The notes: a model not told the origin generated them from the sequence alone. Shown: positions 9,212 to 18,746, counted from the first letter of the stretch. The stretch: DNA of 64,000 nt from Stenotrophomonas sp. MMGLT7 (GCF_021168555.1 NZ_JAJOZS010000001.1:1-64000); one strand, 5' to 3'. Numbers and translations: made by a program.

Positions 9212-9898
9212 TCAGAACTCCAGGTCCAGCGCCGCGCACAGGTAGTCGACGAACGGCCCCAGCCGCGCCAGGTCCTTGTCCAGAGTCGAGCGCAGGCGCG
9301 GGCCGGTCATCGTGGCGTCGTCGAGCGTGCGCCATATCACCCAGTTGCGGTGCTTGAGGTCGTCGATGAACTCGAACTCGGCCGGGAAGCCGCGCGGCGG
9401 CCGCACCAGCTTCTCGGCCTGCTCCAGGTCGAAGTGGCGGCGCAGTGCCGGCGCGTGCGCGGCGTTCTTCCAGCTGGCCGGGTTGTCGAAGATGAACTGG
9501 CGGATGCGGCGCTGCACGTCCGGTTCCGGATGCCAGATGCCGGCGCCGACGAAGCTCTCGCCCGGCTGCAGGTGGATGTAGAACGAGGGGGCGGGCACCT
9601 CGCGGCGGCGCTGGTGGAACAGCCGCGCGCCCTGCCAGCTCTTGTAGGGCGACTTGTCGTGCGAGAAGCGCGCATCGCGGTAGATGCGGAACAGCGAGCC
9701 GCCCTGGGTGCGTGGATCGGCGCGGAAGTGCTCGCTGACCCGGGCCAGGCCCGGCTGCAGGTCGGCGATCAGCTGCAGGAACGGCTGCCGCACGTGCTCC
9801 TCGTACTGCGCCCGGTGCGCATTGAACCAGGCCTTGTCGTTGTGCCTGGCCAGGCCGCGCAGGAACTTGAAGCTGGCTTCGGAGAAATAGCTGGTCAT
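9212..9898 (-). CDS. DUF2461 / TIGR02453 family protein
   Basis: A 228-residue soluble protein. It begins YFSEASFKFLRGLARHNDKAWF, with the signature NDKxWF-x-x-x-R, and continues with RIYRDARFSHDKSPYK and SFYIHLQPGESFVGAGIW, all typical of this family. Function is unknown. The ATG overlaps the TGA of sbcB by 4 bp (ATGA), so the two are translationally coupled and it probably belongs to the same transcript as sbcB. The reading frame remains open far upstream, but only as a GC-rich shadow of sbcB and kmo. Confidence 0.85.
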   Translation of the reverse strand: MTSYFSEASFKFLRGLARHNDKAWFNAHRAQYEEHVRQPFLQLIADLQPGLARVSEHFRADPRTQGGSLFRIYRDARFSHDKSPYKSWQGARLFHQRRREVPAPSFYIHLQPGESFVGAGIWHPEPDVQRRIRQFIFDNPASWKNAAHAPALRRHFDLEQAEKLVRPPRGFPAEFEFIDDLKHRNWVIWRTLDDATMTGPRLRSTLDKDLARLGPFVDYLCAALDLEF

Positions 9899-11334
9899 AG
9901 GCTGCGTTGCAGGTCGTGGCCCCAGGCGGCGAGCTGGTCGAGCAGGACCTGCTTGCCGGCGTCGTCGGGATGGTCGAGCCGCAGTTCGTCGATCTGCGCG
10001 AACAGCTGCTCGAAGGTGAGTTCGGACAGGCCCAGGTCCTGGCCCAGGCGCCGGCGGCGGTAGTCGTCCCAGCGCGCCTGCTCGTCGAAGCCAAGCGTCT
10101 GCGGCCAGTTGCGCGCACGGTAGCGGAACAGCAGCTCCGGCAGCCGCGCATCGCGGAAACGGCCTTCCAGTTCGTTCAGCTGCTGCGGCGGGGTGGCGCG
10201 GACCTGGGCCATCAGCCGGCGGTCGCCGTCGGCGAGGAAGCCGTCGTACAGCGAGGCGTCCGGGTCCGATGGCGTGGCCGGGCGCTCGCCGGCGAACACC
10301 CGGCGCACCTTCTCGGCCAGCTCCGGGCCGGCCTCGCGCAGCCGCGCGGCATTGGCCTCGACGAGGGCGCGGTCGATCGCCAGCCGCTGCAGGTCGGCAT
10401 CGCGCAGGTGGTTCCAGGCCACCAGCGCCGGCGCCTTGTTCAGGTGCACTTCCTTCAGCGCGATGCGCTGCTCGCCCTCGGGCAGGTCGGCGGCCGGCAC
10501 GTACAGGCGGTCGGCGATCTCGTCCGGGGCCAGCCGCAGCAGCGGTTCCACGTCGCCCGCCAGGTCGAACACGATCGCCCGGTTGTCGATGCGCGGATGC
10601 CGCGCCAGCGGCAGCACCGGCGCGGCGCACAGGCGCGCGGCCGGGTAGCGCTGCGAGACGTGCAGCACCGGCTGCATCGCCACCACGTCCAGCAGGTTGG
10701 CGGCGAAGCGCTTGTCGCGCAGCTTGAGTGCGTACTCCCACAGCCGTGGCTGGTGCTGGCGCAGCAGCCGTGCCATGCCGATGGTGGCGTAGACGTCCGA
10801 CAGCGCCTCGTGGGCATCGCCCTCGCGCACGCCGTTGGCCTCGGCCAGCTGCTCCAGCTTGAACGAGGTGGCGCCGTCCTCGCGCTGCGGCCAGGAGATG
10901 CCCTGCGGCCGCAGCGCGTGCGCCAGCCGCAGCATGTCCAGCAGGTCCCAGCGCGAGTTGCCGCCGCGCCATTCGCGCTCGTAGGGATCGAAGAAGTTGC
11001 GGAACAGGCCGTGGCGGATGAACTCGTCGTCGAAGCGCAGCGAGTTGTAGCCCAGCGTGCAGGTCTGCGGCCGTGCCATCTGCTCGGCGATGCGGGCGAA
11101 CGCCTCGGCTTCGCTCACGCCCTCGGCCAGCGCCTGCTGCGGGGTGATGCCGGTGACCAGGGTGGCGTAGGGAGAGGGCAGCAGGTCGTCGGCCGGCTTG
11201 ACGAAGAAGCTGACCGGCTCCTCGACCACGTTCAGTTCGGCATCGGTGCGTACCGCCGCGAACTGGGCGATGCGGGTCTTGCGCGGATCCTGGCCGAAGG
11301 TCTCCAGGTCGTAGAACAGGAAGGTGTCGGGCAT
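9895..11334 (-). CDS. sbcB: Exodeoxyribonuclease I
   Basis: A 479-residue 3'-5' single-strand DNA exonuclease of the DEDDh superfamily, used in recombination and mismatch repair. The N-terminal motif FLFYDLETFG supplies Asp9 and Glu11, and RIAQFAAVRTD follows. YNSLRFDDEFIRH holds the second acidic motif, and HEALSDVYATIGMARL carries the last (H and D). The C-terminal SH3-like and helical ExoI domains are present. Length is like E. coli ExoI (475). It is translationally coupled to the DUF2461 gene. Confidence 0.94.
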   Translation of the reverse strand: MPDTFLFYDLETFGQDPRKTRIAQFAAVRTDAELNVVEEPVSFFVKPADDLLPSPYATLVTGITPQQALAEGVSEAEAFARIAEQMARPQTCTLGYNSLRFDDEFIRHGLFRNFFDPYEREWRGGNSRWDLLDMLRLAHALRPQGISWPQREDGATSFKLEQLAEANGVREGDAHEALSDVYATIGMARLLRQHQPRLWEYALKLRDKRFAANLLDVVAMQPVLHVSQRYPAARLCAAPVLPLARHPRIDNRAIVFDLAGDVEPLLRLAPDEIADRLYVPAADLPEGEQRIALKEVHLNKAPALVAWNHLRDADLQRLAIDRALVEANAARLREAGPELAEKVRRVFAGERPATPSDPDASLYDGFLADGDRRLMAQVRATPPQQLNELEGRFRDARLPELLFRYRARNWPQTLGFDEQARWDDYRRRRLGQDLGLSELTFEQLFAQIDELRLDHPDDAGKQVLLDQLAAWGHDLQRSL

Positions 11335-11361
11335 GTCTGAGCGGGCGGAGAGGATTCGCCC

Positions 11362-11367
11362 ATTCTA
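11362..11367 (-). promoter_or_regulatory. Candidate -10 box of sbcB
   Basis: On the minus strand the sequence reads TAGAAT, 27 bases before the sbcB ATG, giving a leader of about 20 bases. The -35 region falls just before the family A repeat, and no good match is visible. Confidence 0.4.
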
Positions 11368-11380
11368 CGGCGAGGCCTTC

Positions 11381-11446
11381 GTAGGAGCGGCGTAAGCCGC
11401 GAGGGTCTTCTCCGGTAAAGCCCTCGCGGCTTACGCCGCTCCTACG
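11381..11446. repeat. Palindromic repeat, family A, variant arms
   Basis: GTAGGAGCGGCGTAAGCCGC pairs with GCGGCTTACGCCGCTCCTAC around the loop TCTTCTCCGGTAAAG. The outer GTAGGAGC and inner CGAGGG positions match other copies, but the middle is a compensated variant (GGCGTAAGCC instead of GACTTCAGTC), so the hairpin is kept while the bases change. It lies between kmo and sbcB. Confidence 0.88.
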
Positions 11447-11460
11447 GGACCGCGCATGAT

Positions 11461-12837
11461 TCAGTGCGCGCCCTGCAGCGGCTGCAACTGCTCGTACACG
11501 GTGCGGTCCAGCGCTTTCCAGTCGATGCCGTCCAGCGAAGAACGGCCGGCCGTCGCCTCGGCCAGGATCCCGCGCTGGATGTCGCTGCGCCGCAGCGCCT
11601 CGGCATACGGGGTGAGCATGAAGGTGACCATGGTGTAGTGCGGGACGAAGCGGGTGGGGTGGCGCGCCTGCAGCAGGCGTTCCAGCTCGCGCTGCAGCAG
11701 GAAGCCGGGATCGTCCACCAGGTCGCGCATCTCGATGTAGTTCTCCAGCGCCATCTGCTGGATCGCGCGCGCGTCCGGCAGCCGCTGCGCCTCGAACGCG
11801 GCGAAGGCGTCGCCCAGGTCGGCATGGGCCTGCATCTGCGTGGCCAGCGCCACGCAGTCCTCGAACGCGCAGTTCATGCCCTGGCCGTGGAACGGCACCA
11901 TCGCGTGGGCGGCATCGCCCAGCAGCACGGCGCGGCCGTCCAGGTGCCAGCGGTCCAGGTACAGCGTGCCGAGCAGGCCGGGCGGATGCTCCTCCCAGTC
12001 CTGGCGCAGGCGCGGGATCAGCGGCAGCGCATCGGCAAAGTCGCGCGCGAACAGCGCCTCGGCCTCCGCGCCACTGTTGACCGCGGCGAAGCTGGGCGCG
12101 TCGCCTTCGGCAACGTTGGGCAGGAACAGGGTGACGGTGAAGGTGCCCTCGCCGTTGGGCAGGGCGATGCACATGTAGCGCCCGCGCGGCCAGATGTGCA
12201 GCGCGTGCGGCTCGATGCGGAAGCCGCCGTCCGCGGCCGGCGGGATCTCCAGCTCCTTGTAGGAATGGTCGAGGAACTCGGTGATCTCGTCGATCGGTTC
12301 GCGCCGCTGCATCGCCGCGCGCAGCGCCGAGCCGGCGCCGTCGGCGCCGATCAGGGTCGAGAAGCGGATGTCGTGCGGCTGGTCGTCGCGGTCGTCGATG
12401 AAGCGGGCATGGCCGGCGTCGAAATCGACCGTGTGCAGGCGGCGGTAGAAGTGGATCCTCGCGCCGGCCCGCTCGGCCAGGTCCAGCAGCACCACGTTGA
12501 GGTCGGCGCGGTGCACCGACCAGATCACCTCGCTGTCGTCGCGGCCATAGCGAAGCAGCTGCTGGCGGCCGTCCAGCGCATGCACCATGCGTCCGCGCAT
12601 CATCACCGCATGCGCCATCACCGCGTCCTCGGCGCCGGCCGCGCGCAGCGCGTTGCGGCCGCGTTCGGCCAGCGCCAGGTTGATCGAGCGGCCGCGCTCG
12701 TAGCCCTTGATGCGCGGATCGCCGCGGCGCTCGTAGACGACGACGTCCCGGCCCTGGCGCGCGAGCAGGATGGCCAGCAGCGAGCCGGCCAGGCCGGCGC
12801 CGATGATGGTGATGCTGCGGTTGGTGGAGGTGTTCAA
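11461..12837 (-). CDS. kmo: Kynurenine 3-monooxygenase
   Basis: A 458-residue FAD- and NADPH-dependent hydroxylase that converts L-kynurenine to 3-hydroxykynurenine. The N-terminal Rossmann motif IIGAGLAGSL lies at residues 11-20. It is followed by ERGRSINLALAERG, a KMO signature, then RADLN and the second FAD motif ALLGDAAHAMVPFHGQGMN with the downstream CAFEDC. The C-terminal ENYIEMRDLV and FVPHYTMVTF segments are also typical of KMO. It is followed by sbcB and preceded by kynU on the same strand. Together with kynU and haaO this makes the bacterial tryptophan-to-quinolinate route. Confidence 0.93.
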   Translation of the reverse strand: MNTSTNRSITIIGAGLAGSLLAILLARQGRDVVVYERRGDPRIKGYERGRSINLALAERGRNALRAAGAEDAVMAHAVMMRGRMVHALDGRQQLLRYGRDDSEVIWSVHRADLNVVLLDLAERAGARIHFYRRLHTVDFDAGHARFIDDRDDQPHDIRFSTLIGADGAGSALRAAMQRREPIDEITEFLDHSYKELEIPPAADGGFRIEPHALHIWPRGRYMCIALPNGEGTFTVTLFLPNVAEGDAPSFAAVNSGAEAEALFARDFADALPLIPRLRQDWEEHPPGLLGTLYLDRWHLDGRAVLLGDAAHAMVPFHGQGMNCAFEDCVALATQMQAHADLGDAFAAFEAQRLPDARAIQQMALENYIEMRDLVDDPGFLLQRELERLLQARHPTRFVPHYTMVTFMLTPYAEALRRSDIQRGILAEATAGRSSLDGIDWKALDRTVYEQLQPLQGAH

Positions 12838-12915
12838 GCAAGCTTCCGGAAAATTCGAGGGGATGCGGTTTTTGCCGGGCCGACTGTAGGGGACTATCGG
12901 GAACTGTAGGGGACT

Positions 12916-12982
12916 GTAGGAGCGACTTCAGTCGCGATGAAGCTTTACCGATAAGGCCCATCGCGACTGAAGTCGCTCCTAC
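12916..12982. repeat. Palindromic repeat, family A
   Basis: GTAGGAGCGACTTCAGTCGC and GCGACTGAAGTCGCTCCTAC form a perfect 20-bp outer stem, with GATGAAGC and GGCCCATC partly pairing inside. It lies between kynU and kmo and runs into a 12-bp tandem array. Confidence 0.88.
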
Positions 12983-13034
12983 AGCCGCTCCTACAGCCGC
13001 TCCTACAACTGCTCCTACGGTTGCTCCTGCGGCA
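12975..13034. repeat. 12-bp tandem array grown from the end of a family A repeat
   Basis: Five copies of a 12-base unit, GCTCCTACAGCC with drift (AGCC, AGCC, AACT, GGTT, GGCA at the ends). The first unit is the right end of the adjacent palindrome, so the array appears to have grown by slippage or unequal exchange from that end. Confidence 0.8.
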
Positions 13035-13051
13035 GATCCCGTAGGTCGATG

Positions 13052-14326
13052 CTAGGAGCGTCCTGCCCAGGCTTCGGTTTCCTCGACGAAGCGGTGCAGC
13101 TCGGCGAAGCGGTTGTACATCGGCACCGGGGCGATGCGGATCACGTCCGGCTCGCGCCAGTCGCCGAGCACGCCGGCCGCGCGCAGGTGCTCGAACAGCG
13201 CACGGCCGCGCTCGCGTCCGCCGGCCACCCGCAGCGACAGCTGGCTGCCGCGGCGCTCCGGCTCGGCCGGCGTCACCAGCTCCAGCACGTCCGCCAGTCG
13301 CGCCTGGATCAGCGCCTGCAGCATCGCCGTCAGCTGCACGGACTTGCGCCGCAGCGCCGGCATCCCGGCCTGCTCGAACAGCTCCAGCGAGGCGCGCAGC
13401 GGCGCCAGGCTCAGGATCGGCGGATTGCTGAGCTGCCAGCCTTCGGCGCCCGGCGTGGGCACGAACTGCGGCTCCATGCGGAAGCGGGTCTGCTTCTCGT
13501 GGCCCCACCAGCCGGCGAAGCGCGGCAGGTCGGCGCGCGCATGGCGCTCGTGGACGAAGCAGCCGGCCACTGCGCCGGGCCCGGCGTTGAGGTACTTGTA
13601 GTGGCACCAGACCGCGAAGTCCGGCGCATCGTCGTGCAGCGACAGTTCCAGGTTGCCGACCGCGTGGGCCAGGTCCAGGCCGACCGCCGCGCCCTGCGCA
13701 TGCGCCAGGCGCACGATTTCGCCCAGGTCGAAGGCCTGCCCGGTGCGGTACTGCACGCCCGGCCACAGCACCAGCGCCAGGCGCGGGCCGTGCTCGGCGA
13801 TGGCGCGCTCGATCGCCGCCATCGACACGCTGCCGGTCGCCTCGTCGGGTTCGACCTCGATCAGGTCGGTCGCCGGGTCGAAGCCGTGGAAGCGGATCTG
13901 CGACTCCACCGCGTGGCGGTCGGAGGGGAACGCGCCGGCCTCGATCAGGATCGCCGGGCGCTCGCGGGTGGGGCGGTAGAAGCCGACCATCATCAGGTGC
14001 AGGTTCACGCTCAGCGAGTTCATCGCCACCACCTCGGAGGGCAGGGCGCCGACCACGCGTGCCAGCGGTTCGGTGACCAGTTCCTGGTAGGTCATCCACT
14101 GCGCCTGGCCGGTGAAGTGGCCTTCCACCGCCAGTCCGGCCCACTGATCCAGCACCTGCTGCACCATCGCCTTGGCGCGCAACGGTTGCAGGCCCAGCGA
14201 GTTGCCGACGAAGTAGGTCTGGTCGGCGTCGCCATGCGGGGGGAACAGGAACTCGGCGCGCAGGTGGCGCAGCGGATCGGCCGCGTCGAGGGTGAGGGCA
14301 TGGGAGCGCGACAGCGTTTCGGTCAT
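13052..14326 (-). CDS. kynU: Kynureninase
   Basis: A 424-residue PLP enzyme of the aspartate-aminotransferase fold. It splits 3-hydroxykynurenine (or kynurenine) to 3-hydroxyanthranilate (or anthranilate) and alanine. YFVGNSLGLQP is the family N-terminal motif. SLSVNLHLM lines the PLP site, GLDLAHAVGNLEL holds the PLP-binding Asp, and WCHYKYLNAGPG places the Schiff-base Lys at 244. The ATG at 14326 gives the conserved N-terminus. It is flanked by family A repeats on both sides, which separate it from haaO and kmo. Confidence 0.94.
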   Translation of the reverse strand: MTETLSRSHALTLDAADPLRHLRAEFLFPPHGDADQTYFVGNSLGLQPLRAKAMVQQVLDQWAGLAVEGHFTGQAQWMTYQELVTEPLARVVGALPSEVVAMNSLSVNLHLMMVGFYRPTRERPAILIEAGAFPSDRHAVESQIRFHGFDPATDLIEVEPDEATGSVSMAAIERAIAEHGPRLALVLWPGVQYRTGQAFDLGEIVRLAHAQGAAVGLDLAHAVGNLELSLHDDAPDFAVWCHYKYLNAGPGAVAGCFVHERHARADLPRFAGWWGHEKQTRFRMEPQFVPTPGAEGWQLSNPPILSLAPLRASLELFEQAGMPALRRKSVQLTAMLQALIQARLADVLELVTPAEPERRGSQLSLRVAGGRERGRALFEHLRAAGVLGDWREPDVIRIAPVPMYNRFAELHRFVEETEAWAGRS

Positions 14327-14444
14327 CGGGAAATGCCGTGGTGGATGCGCTGCGCAGTCTAACCCCAGCCGGTTCCGCGGCCGCATCCGGCGGGAGTGGT
14401 GGGGGGGCAAGTACGATCCGTAGGGTTCTGCGTGGGGCTTTCTG

Positions 14445-14480
14445 CGGGGCTTTGGGCGGGGCTTTCGACGGGGCTCTCCG
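14445..14480. repeat. Short 12-bp tandem repeat (CGGGGCTTTCNN)
   Basis: Three contiguous 12-base units, CGGGGCTTTGGG, CGGGGCTTTCGA and CGGGGCTCTCCG, preceded by a diverged TGGGGCTTTCTG. The array abuts the family A repeat that starts at 14480, in the kynU-haaO gap. Confidence 0.7.
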
Positions 14481-14546
14481 TAGGAGCGAGTTCAGTCGCG
14501 ATGGGGCTTCACCGGTAGAGCCCATCGCGACTGAAGTCGCTCCTGC
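14480..14546. repeat. Palindromic repeat, family A
   Basis: GTAGGAGCGAGTTCAGTCGC pairs with GCGACTGAAGTCGCTCCTGC (one mismatch), with the inner stem ATGGGGC/GCCCAT. Decayed end fragments (GTCGCTCCTGCA, ATTGCTCCTGCA) follow to about 14576, again suggesting local tandem growth of the right end. Confidence 0.85.
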
Positions 14547-14588
14547 AGGTCGCTCCTGCAACAGATTGCTCCTGCAAGAAGCAGGGGG

Positions 14589-15113
14589 TCAGGCCTGCGC
14601 GTAGCGGGCCGGGGCAGGATGCAGGTGTCCGCAGGCCTCGCAGGTGCGCAGCTGGCGCGACGAATAGAAGCGGTCGAACACCGGCGGCAGGTCCGTCTCG
14701 ATGTCGTGCAGCGGGAAGTATTCCTCGTACAGCGGGTGGTTGCAGTCCTCGCAGAACCACATCAGCCCGTCCTGCTCGCCGGGCAGGCGCTTGCGCTCGA
14801 CCACCAGCCCCACCGAGTCGGGCATGCGCTGCGGCGAGTGCGGCACCCGCGGCGGCAGCAGGAAGATCTCGCCGGCACGGATGGGGATGTCGCGCACCGC
14901 GCCATCCTCCTGCACCTTGAGCACCATCTCGCCCTCGATCTGGTAGAACCACTCCGGGCCTTCGTCGAAGTGGTAGTCGGTGCGCGCATTGGGGCCGCCG
15001 ACCACCATGATGATGAAGTCGTCCTGCTGGATGCACTTGTTGCCGACCGGCGGCTTGAGCAGGTGGCGATGCTCCTCGATCCAGGCGTGCAGGTTGATCG
15101 GCATGGGCAGCAT
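14589..15113 (-). CDS. haaO: 3-hydroxyanthranilate 3,4-dioxygenase
   Basis: A 174-residue cupin dioxygenase (also called nbaC) that opens 3-hydroxyanthranilate to aminocarboxymuconate semialdehyde, which cyclises to quinolinate for NAD. Fe(II) ligands from the motif [15 protein letters not shown] and VPHSPQ are His48, Glu54 and His92. The bacterial rubredoxin-like C-terminal site is present as CEDC (Cys121, Cys124) and CEAC (Cys158, Cys161). Three starts are close together. The ATG at 15113 has GGAG seven bases upstream. The ATG at 15131 would overlap the carbonic anhydrase stop as ATGA; the ATG at 15104 gives MPINLHAW. Downstream is kynU. Confidence 0.92.
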   Translation of the reverse strand: MLPMPINLHAWIEEHRHLLKPPVGNKCIQQDDFIIMVVGGPNARTDYHFDEGPEWFYQIEGEMVLKVQEDGAVRDIPIRAGEIFLLPPRVPHSPQRMPDSVGLVVERKRLPGEQDGLMWFCEDCNHPLYEEYFPLHDIETDLPPVFDRFYSSRQLRTCEACGHLHPAPARYAQA

Positions 15114-15127
15114 GGACGGGCTCCGGG

Positions 15128-15793
15128 TCATTCGTCGCGCTTGCCGCTGGTGGGCATGGCCGCCAGCGCCTGTTCGTAGGCGATGGGCAGCTTTTCCTGC
15201 GAATCCACGTCCATGCCCAGCTGGCGCACGCGGCCATCGAAGACACTGTAGCACCAGGCATGCAGCACCAGGCGCTGGCCGCGCGCCCAGGCGTCCTGCA
15301 CCACCGTGGTGTGGCACAGGTTGACCACCTGCTCGATGGCGTTGAGTTCGCACAGCCGCGCGTGGCGCAGCTCGTCGGTCGGCGCCAGCGCCAACCGCGC
15401 CGCATGCTTGTCGCGAACGTCGCCGACGTGGCGCAGCCAGTTGTCGGCCAGGCCCACGCGCTGGCCGGTCATGCTGGCATGCACGCCGCTGCAGCCGTAG
15501 TGGCCCACCACCAGGATGTGCCTGACCTTGAGCACGTCGATGGCGAACTGCACCGTGGACAGGCAGTTCAGGTCCGAATGCACCACCACGTTGGCGACGT
15601 TGCGGTGGACGAACACCTCGCCCGGGTCCAGGTCGAGGATCTGGTTGGCCGGCACGCGCGAATCGGAGCAGCCGATCCACAGGTACATCGGCGACTGCTG
15701 GTGCGACAGCCGTTCGAAGAAGTCCGGGTCCTCGCGCCTGACGCGCTCGGCCCATTCGAGATTGTTCTTGAGGAGTTGCTTGAGTTCTGGCAT
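15128..15793 (-). CDS. can: Beta-class carbonic anhydrase
   Basis: A 221-residue zinc enzyme interconverting CO2 and bicarbonate in the cytoplasm. Zinc and catalytic residues are Cys42, Asp44 and Arg46 in IGCSDSR, and His98 and Cys101 in GHYGCSG. The length and PVANQI-like segment ([19 protein letters not shown]) match the Can type. The start at 15793 fits the conserved N-terminus [11 protein letters not shown]. It sits immediately upstream of haaO, with at most a few bases between or an ATGA overlap, so it is probably co-transcribed with the quinolinate genes. Confidence 0.94.
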   Translation of the reverse strand: MPELKQLLKNNLEWAERVRREDPDFFERLSHQQSPMYLWIGCSDSRVPANQILDLDPGEVFVHRNVANVVVHSDLNCLSTVQFAIDVLKVRHILVVGHYGCSGVHASMTGQRVGLADNWLRHVGDVRDKHAARLALAPTDELRHARLCELNAIEQVVNLCHTTVVQDAWARGQRLVLHAWCYSVFDGRVRQLGMDVDSQEKLPIAYEQALAAMPTSGKRDE

Positions 15794-15857
15794 CGGTGGC
15801 GACGCATTGGGGGTGGGGAAAAGGGTAGCGCGCGGGCGCGGTGGCGGCGCGGTGCGA

Positions 15858-16490
15858 TCAGCCATCGTGGGCGTCGCGCAGCCTGGCGGACATCATCGCC
15901 GCCACTTCCGCCTCGCGCCCGCCCTGGCGTTGCAGCCGCTCGGCGACCGCGCGCATGTTGGCCTGGGGATGATTCTGGCCCAGCTTGGCCTTGAGCTCGA
16001 TGCGCTCGGCGACCAGGCGGAAGCCGACCACGCCGCGCAGCTTGCGGCGCTCGTCGTCGCTGCCGGCATCGAACCGCCAGTCGCTGCCCACGCGCGCCTC
16101 GTGCAGGTCGCTCAGCTCCGACACCAGCGCGGCCAGCCGCGCCTCGTCGTCGAAGACCTGCAGCCGGCCCTGCAGGTGCGCGGCGGCGTAGTTCCAGGTG
16201 GGCACGCGCCCGGCCTGTTGCTTGTCCGGGTACCAGCTGGCCGATACGTAGGCGTGGGGGCCGTGCACGATCGCCAGCGCCTGGCCGGCATGGCGCCATT
16301 GCGGGTCGGGCCGGGCCCAGTGCCCCTCCAGGACCACTTCGCCGCCGCTGCGGCGATAGATCACCGGCAACTGGCTGGCGAAGGGCAGGCCGTCGTCGCC
16401 GACGGTCACCAGGGTCACGAAGGCATCGCGCTCGATCAGCGCGTCCAGCAGCGCGAGATCGGTCTCGGCGAAGGCGCGGGGCAGGTACAC
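15858..16490 (-). CDS. PaiB-like FMN-binding protein
   Basis: A 210-residue protein of the PaiB / FMN-binding negative transcriptional regulator family (split-barrel flavin fold). It opens VYLPRAFAETDLALLDALI and contains VPTWNYAAAHLQGRLQVF and GFRLVAERIELKAKLGQN, which are the family signatures. B. subtilis PaiB affects sporulation and protease genes, and many homologues may be flavoenzymes. The start is GTG at 16490, four bases after the stop of the upstream gene, consistent with the conserved N-terminal YLP motif. It is the last gene of a tightly packed run that begins at asnS. Confidence 0.85.
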   Translation of the reverse strand: MYLPRAFAETDLALLDALIERDAFVTLVTVGDDGLPFASQLPVIYRRSGGEVVLEGHWARPDPQWRHAGQALAIVHGPHAYVSASWYPDKQQAGRVPTWNYAAAHLQGRLQVFDDEARLAALVSELSDLHEARVGSDWRFDAGSDDERRKLRGVVGFRLVAERIELKAKLGQNHPQANMRAVAERLQRQGGREAEVAAMMSARLRDAHDG

Positions 16491-16494
16491 GGGT

Positions 16495-16809
16495 TCAGGC
16501 GCGCCCGCCGAGCTTGACCACCATCTGCTCGTGCAGCCCGGCCTCGCTGCCGGCGCGCGGCGGCGACACCTCGTCCAGCGAGAAGCCGCGCGCCAGGGCG
16601 TCGTCCTCGTCCAGGCCGTCGAAGGCGACGAACTCGGCATCGAGCAGGGCGGCGTGCGCGGCATCCTCGCTCTCGTACACCAGCGTCTGGCCGTCGCTGC
16701 CCAGCACCTCGGCGGTGCCGGCCTCCTTCACCCGCAGCCGCGCCCAGATCAGCATCCGGCCCAGGCTCGCGAGCCACCATTGGTCGTAGCCTCGATCGTG
16801 TACGTTCAT
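16495..16809 (-). CDS. Hypothetical 104-residue protein
   Basis: I do not recognise this protein. It begins MNVHDRGYDQWWLASLGRML, is rich in acidic residues in the middle (GLDEDDALARGFSLDEVSPP) and ends QMVVKLGGRA. There is no signal peptide or membrane segment. The ATG overlaps the TGA of the preceding membrane-protein gene by 4 bp, and the PaiB-like gene starts 4 bases after its stop. It is therefore very probably expressed with them and coding. Confidence 0.72.
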   Translation of the reverse strand: MNVHDRGYDQWWLASLGRMLIWARLRVKEAGTAEVLGSDGQTLVYESEDAAHAALLDAEFVAFDGLDEDDALARGFSLDEVSPPRAGSEAGLHEQMVVKLGGRA

Positions 16810-17111
16810 CGTGTCACCTGTGAAAGCAGGCCGAGCGCGGCGGCCATGCCGAGCCCGGCGAAAAGGGTAAGCAGCGCCAGCCACGCCGGCGTCGCCAGTC
16901 CGGACAACGCCGGGTCGCCGGCGTCGCGGTAGTGCCGCCGCAGCAGCCAGGCCAGGGCGGCGGGCCTGAGGAAGGCGCCCTGGCCGAAGTCCTCGGCAAT
17001 GCGCGGATGGCGGTCGCGCACGTGTACCAGGGTGAGCGGCCAGAAGATCAGGAAGGCGCTCAGGCCCGCCACCGCCACGCCGACCAGACACAGCGCCAGG
17101 AACAGGATCAC
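16806..17111 (-). CDS. Small membrane protein (101 residues), unknown
   Basis: Two hydrophobic segments (about residues 1-27, ILFLALCLVGVAVAGLSAFL, and about 77-97, WLALLTLFAGLGMAAALGLL) flank a polar middle with VRDRHPRIAEDFGQGAFLRP. The GTG start at 17111 overlaps the stop of the upstream small membrane gene as GTGA, and its own TGA overlaps the next ATG. No known domain is recognised. Confidence 0.72.
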   Translation of the reverse strand: MILFLALCLVGVAVAGLSAFLIFWPLTLVHVRDRHPRIAEDFGQGAFLRPAALAWLLRRHYRDAGDPALSGLATPAWLALLTLFAGLGMAAALGLLSQVTR

Positions 17112-17338
17112 GCGCCGATCAGCCTGAACAGCCGCGGCGCCAGCGCGCCAAGCACGGTCAGCGCGGCGGCGAACCACAGAGGACGCAGCGCCCGCGACAG
17201 CTCGGCCACGCCCTCGGGGGTCTCCCACCAGGGACGCGGCGCCGGCGCCCGCGGCCGCTTGTGCAGCCGGTAGACCTGCGCCAGCCCGGCGATCGCCGCC
17301 GCCAGCGCCAGGGTCCACAGCACCAGTTGCACGGTCAC
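17108..17338 (-). CDS. Small membrane protein (76 residues), unknown
   Basis: A first hydrophobic segment (LVLWTLALAAAIAGLAQVY) is followed by a basic proline-rich loop (HKRPRAPAPRPWWETPEG) and a second segment (LWFAAALTVLGALAPRLF). The likely start is GTG at 17338 with GAGGTGG just upstream; a GTG at 17344 is also in frame. It begins only a few bases after the asnS stop and overlaps the next gene by 4 bp. Function unknown; perhaps a partner of the adjacent 101-residue membrane protein. Confidence 0.7.
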   Translation of the reverse strand: MTVQLVLWTLALAAAIAGLAQVYRLHKRPRAPAPRPWWETPEGVAELSRALRPLWFAAALTVLGALAPRLFRLIGA

Positions 17339-17345
17339 GCCCACC

Positions 17346-18746
<1,401 letters not shown>

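Noticed and set aside
9212-12961. A continuous 1249-codon minus-strand open frame spanning DUF2461, sbcB and kmo DNA
   Set aside because: Only its last 228 codons resemble a known family. The rest is an out-of-frame shadow of sbcB and kmo in GC-rich DNA; its codons give Arg/Ala/Gly-rich nonsense.
12975-13034. CRISPR-like array
   Set aside because: The 12-base units are contiguous, without spacers, and arise from a palindromic repeat end. There are no cas genes nearby.
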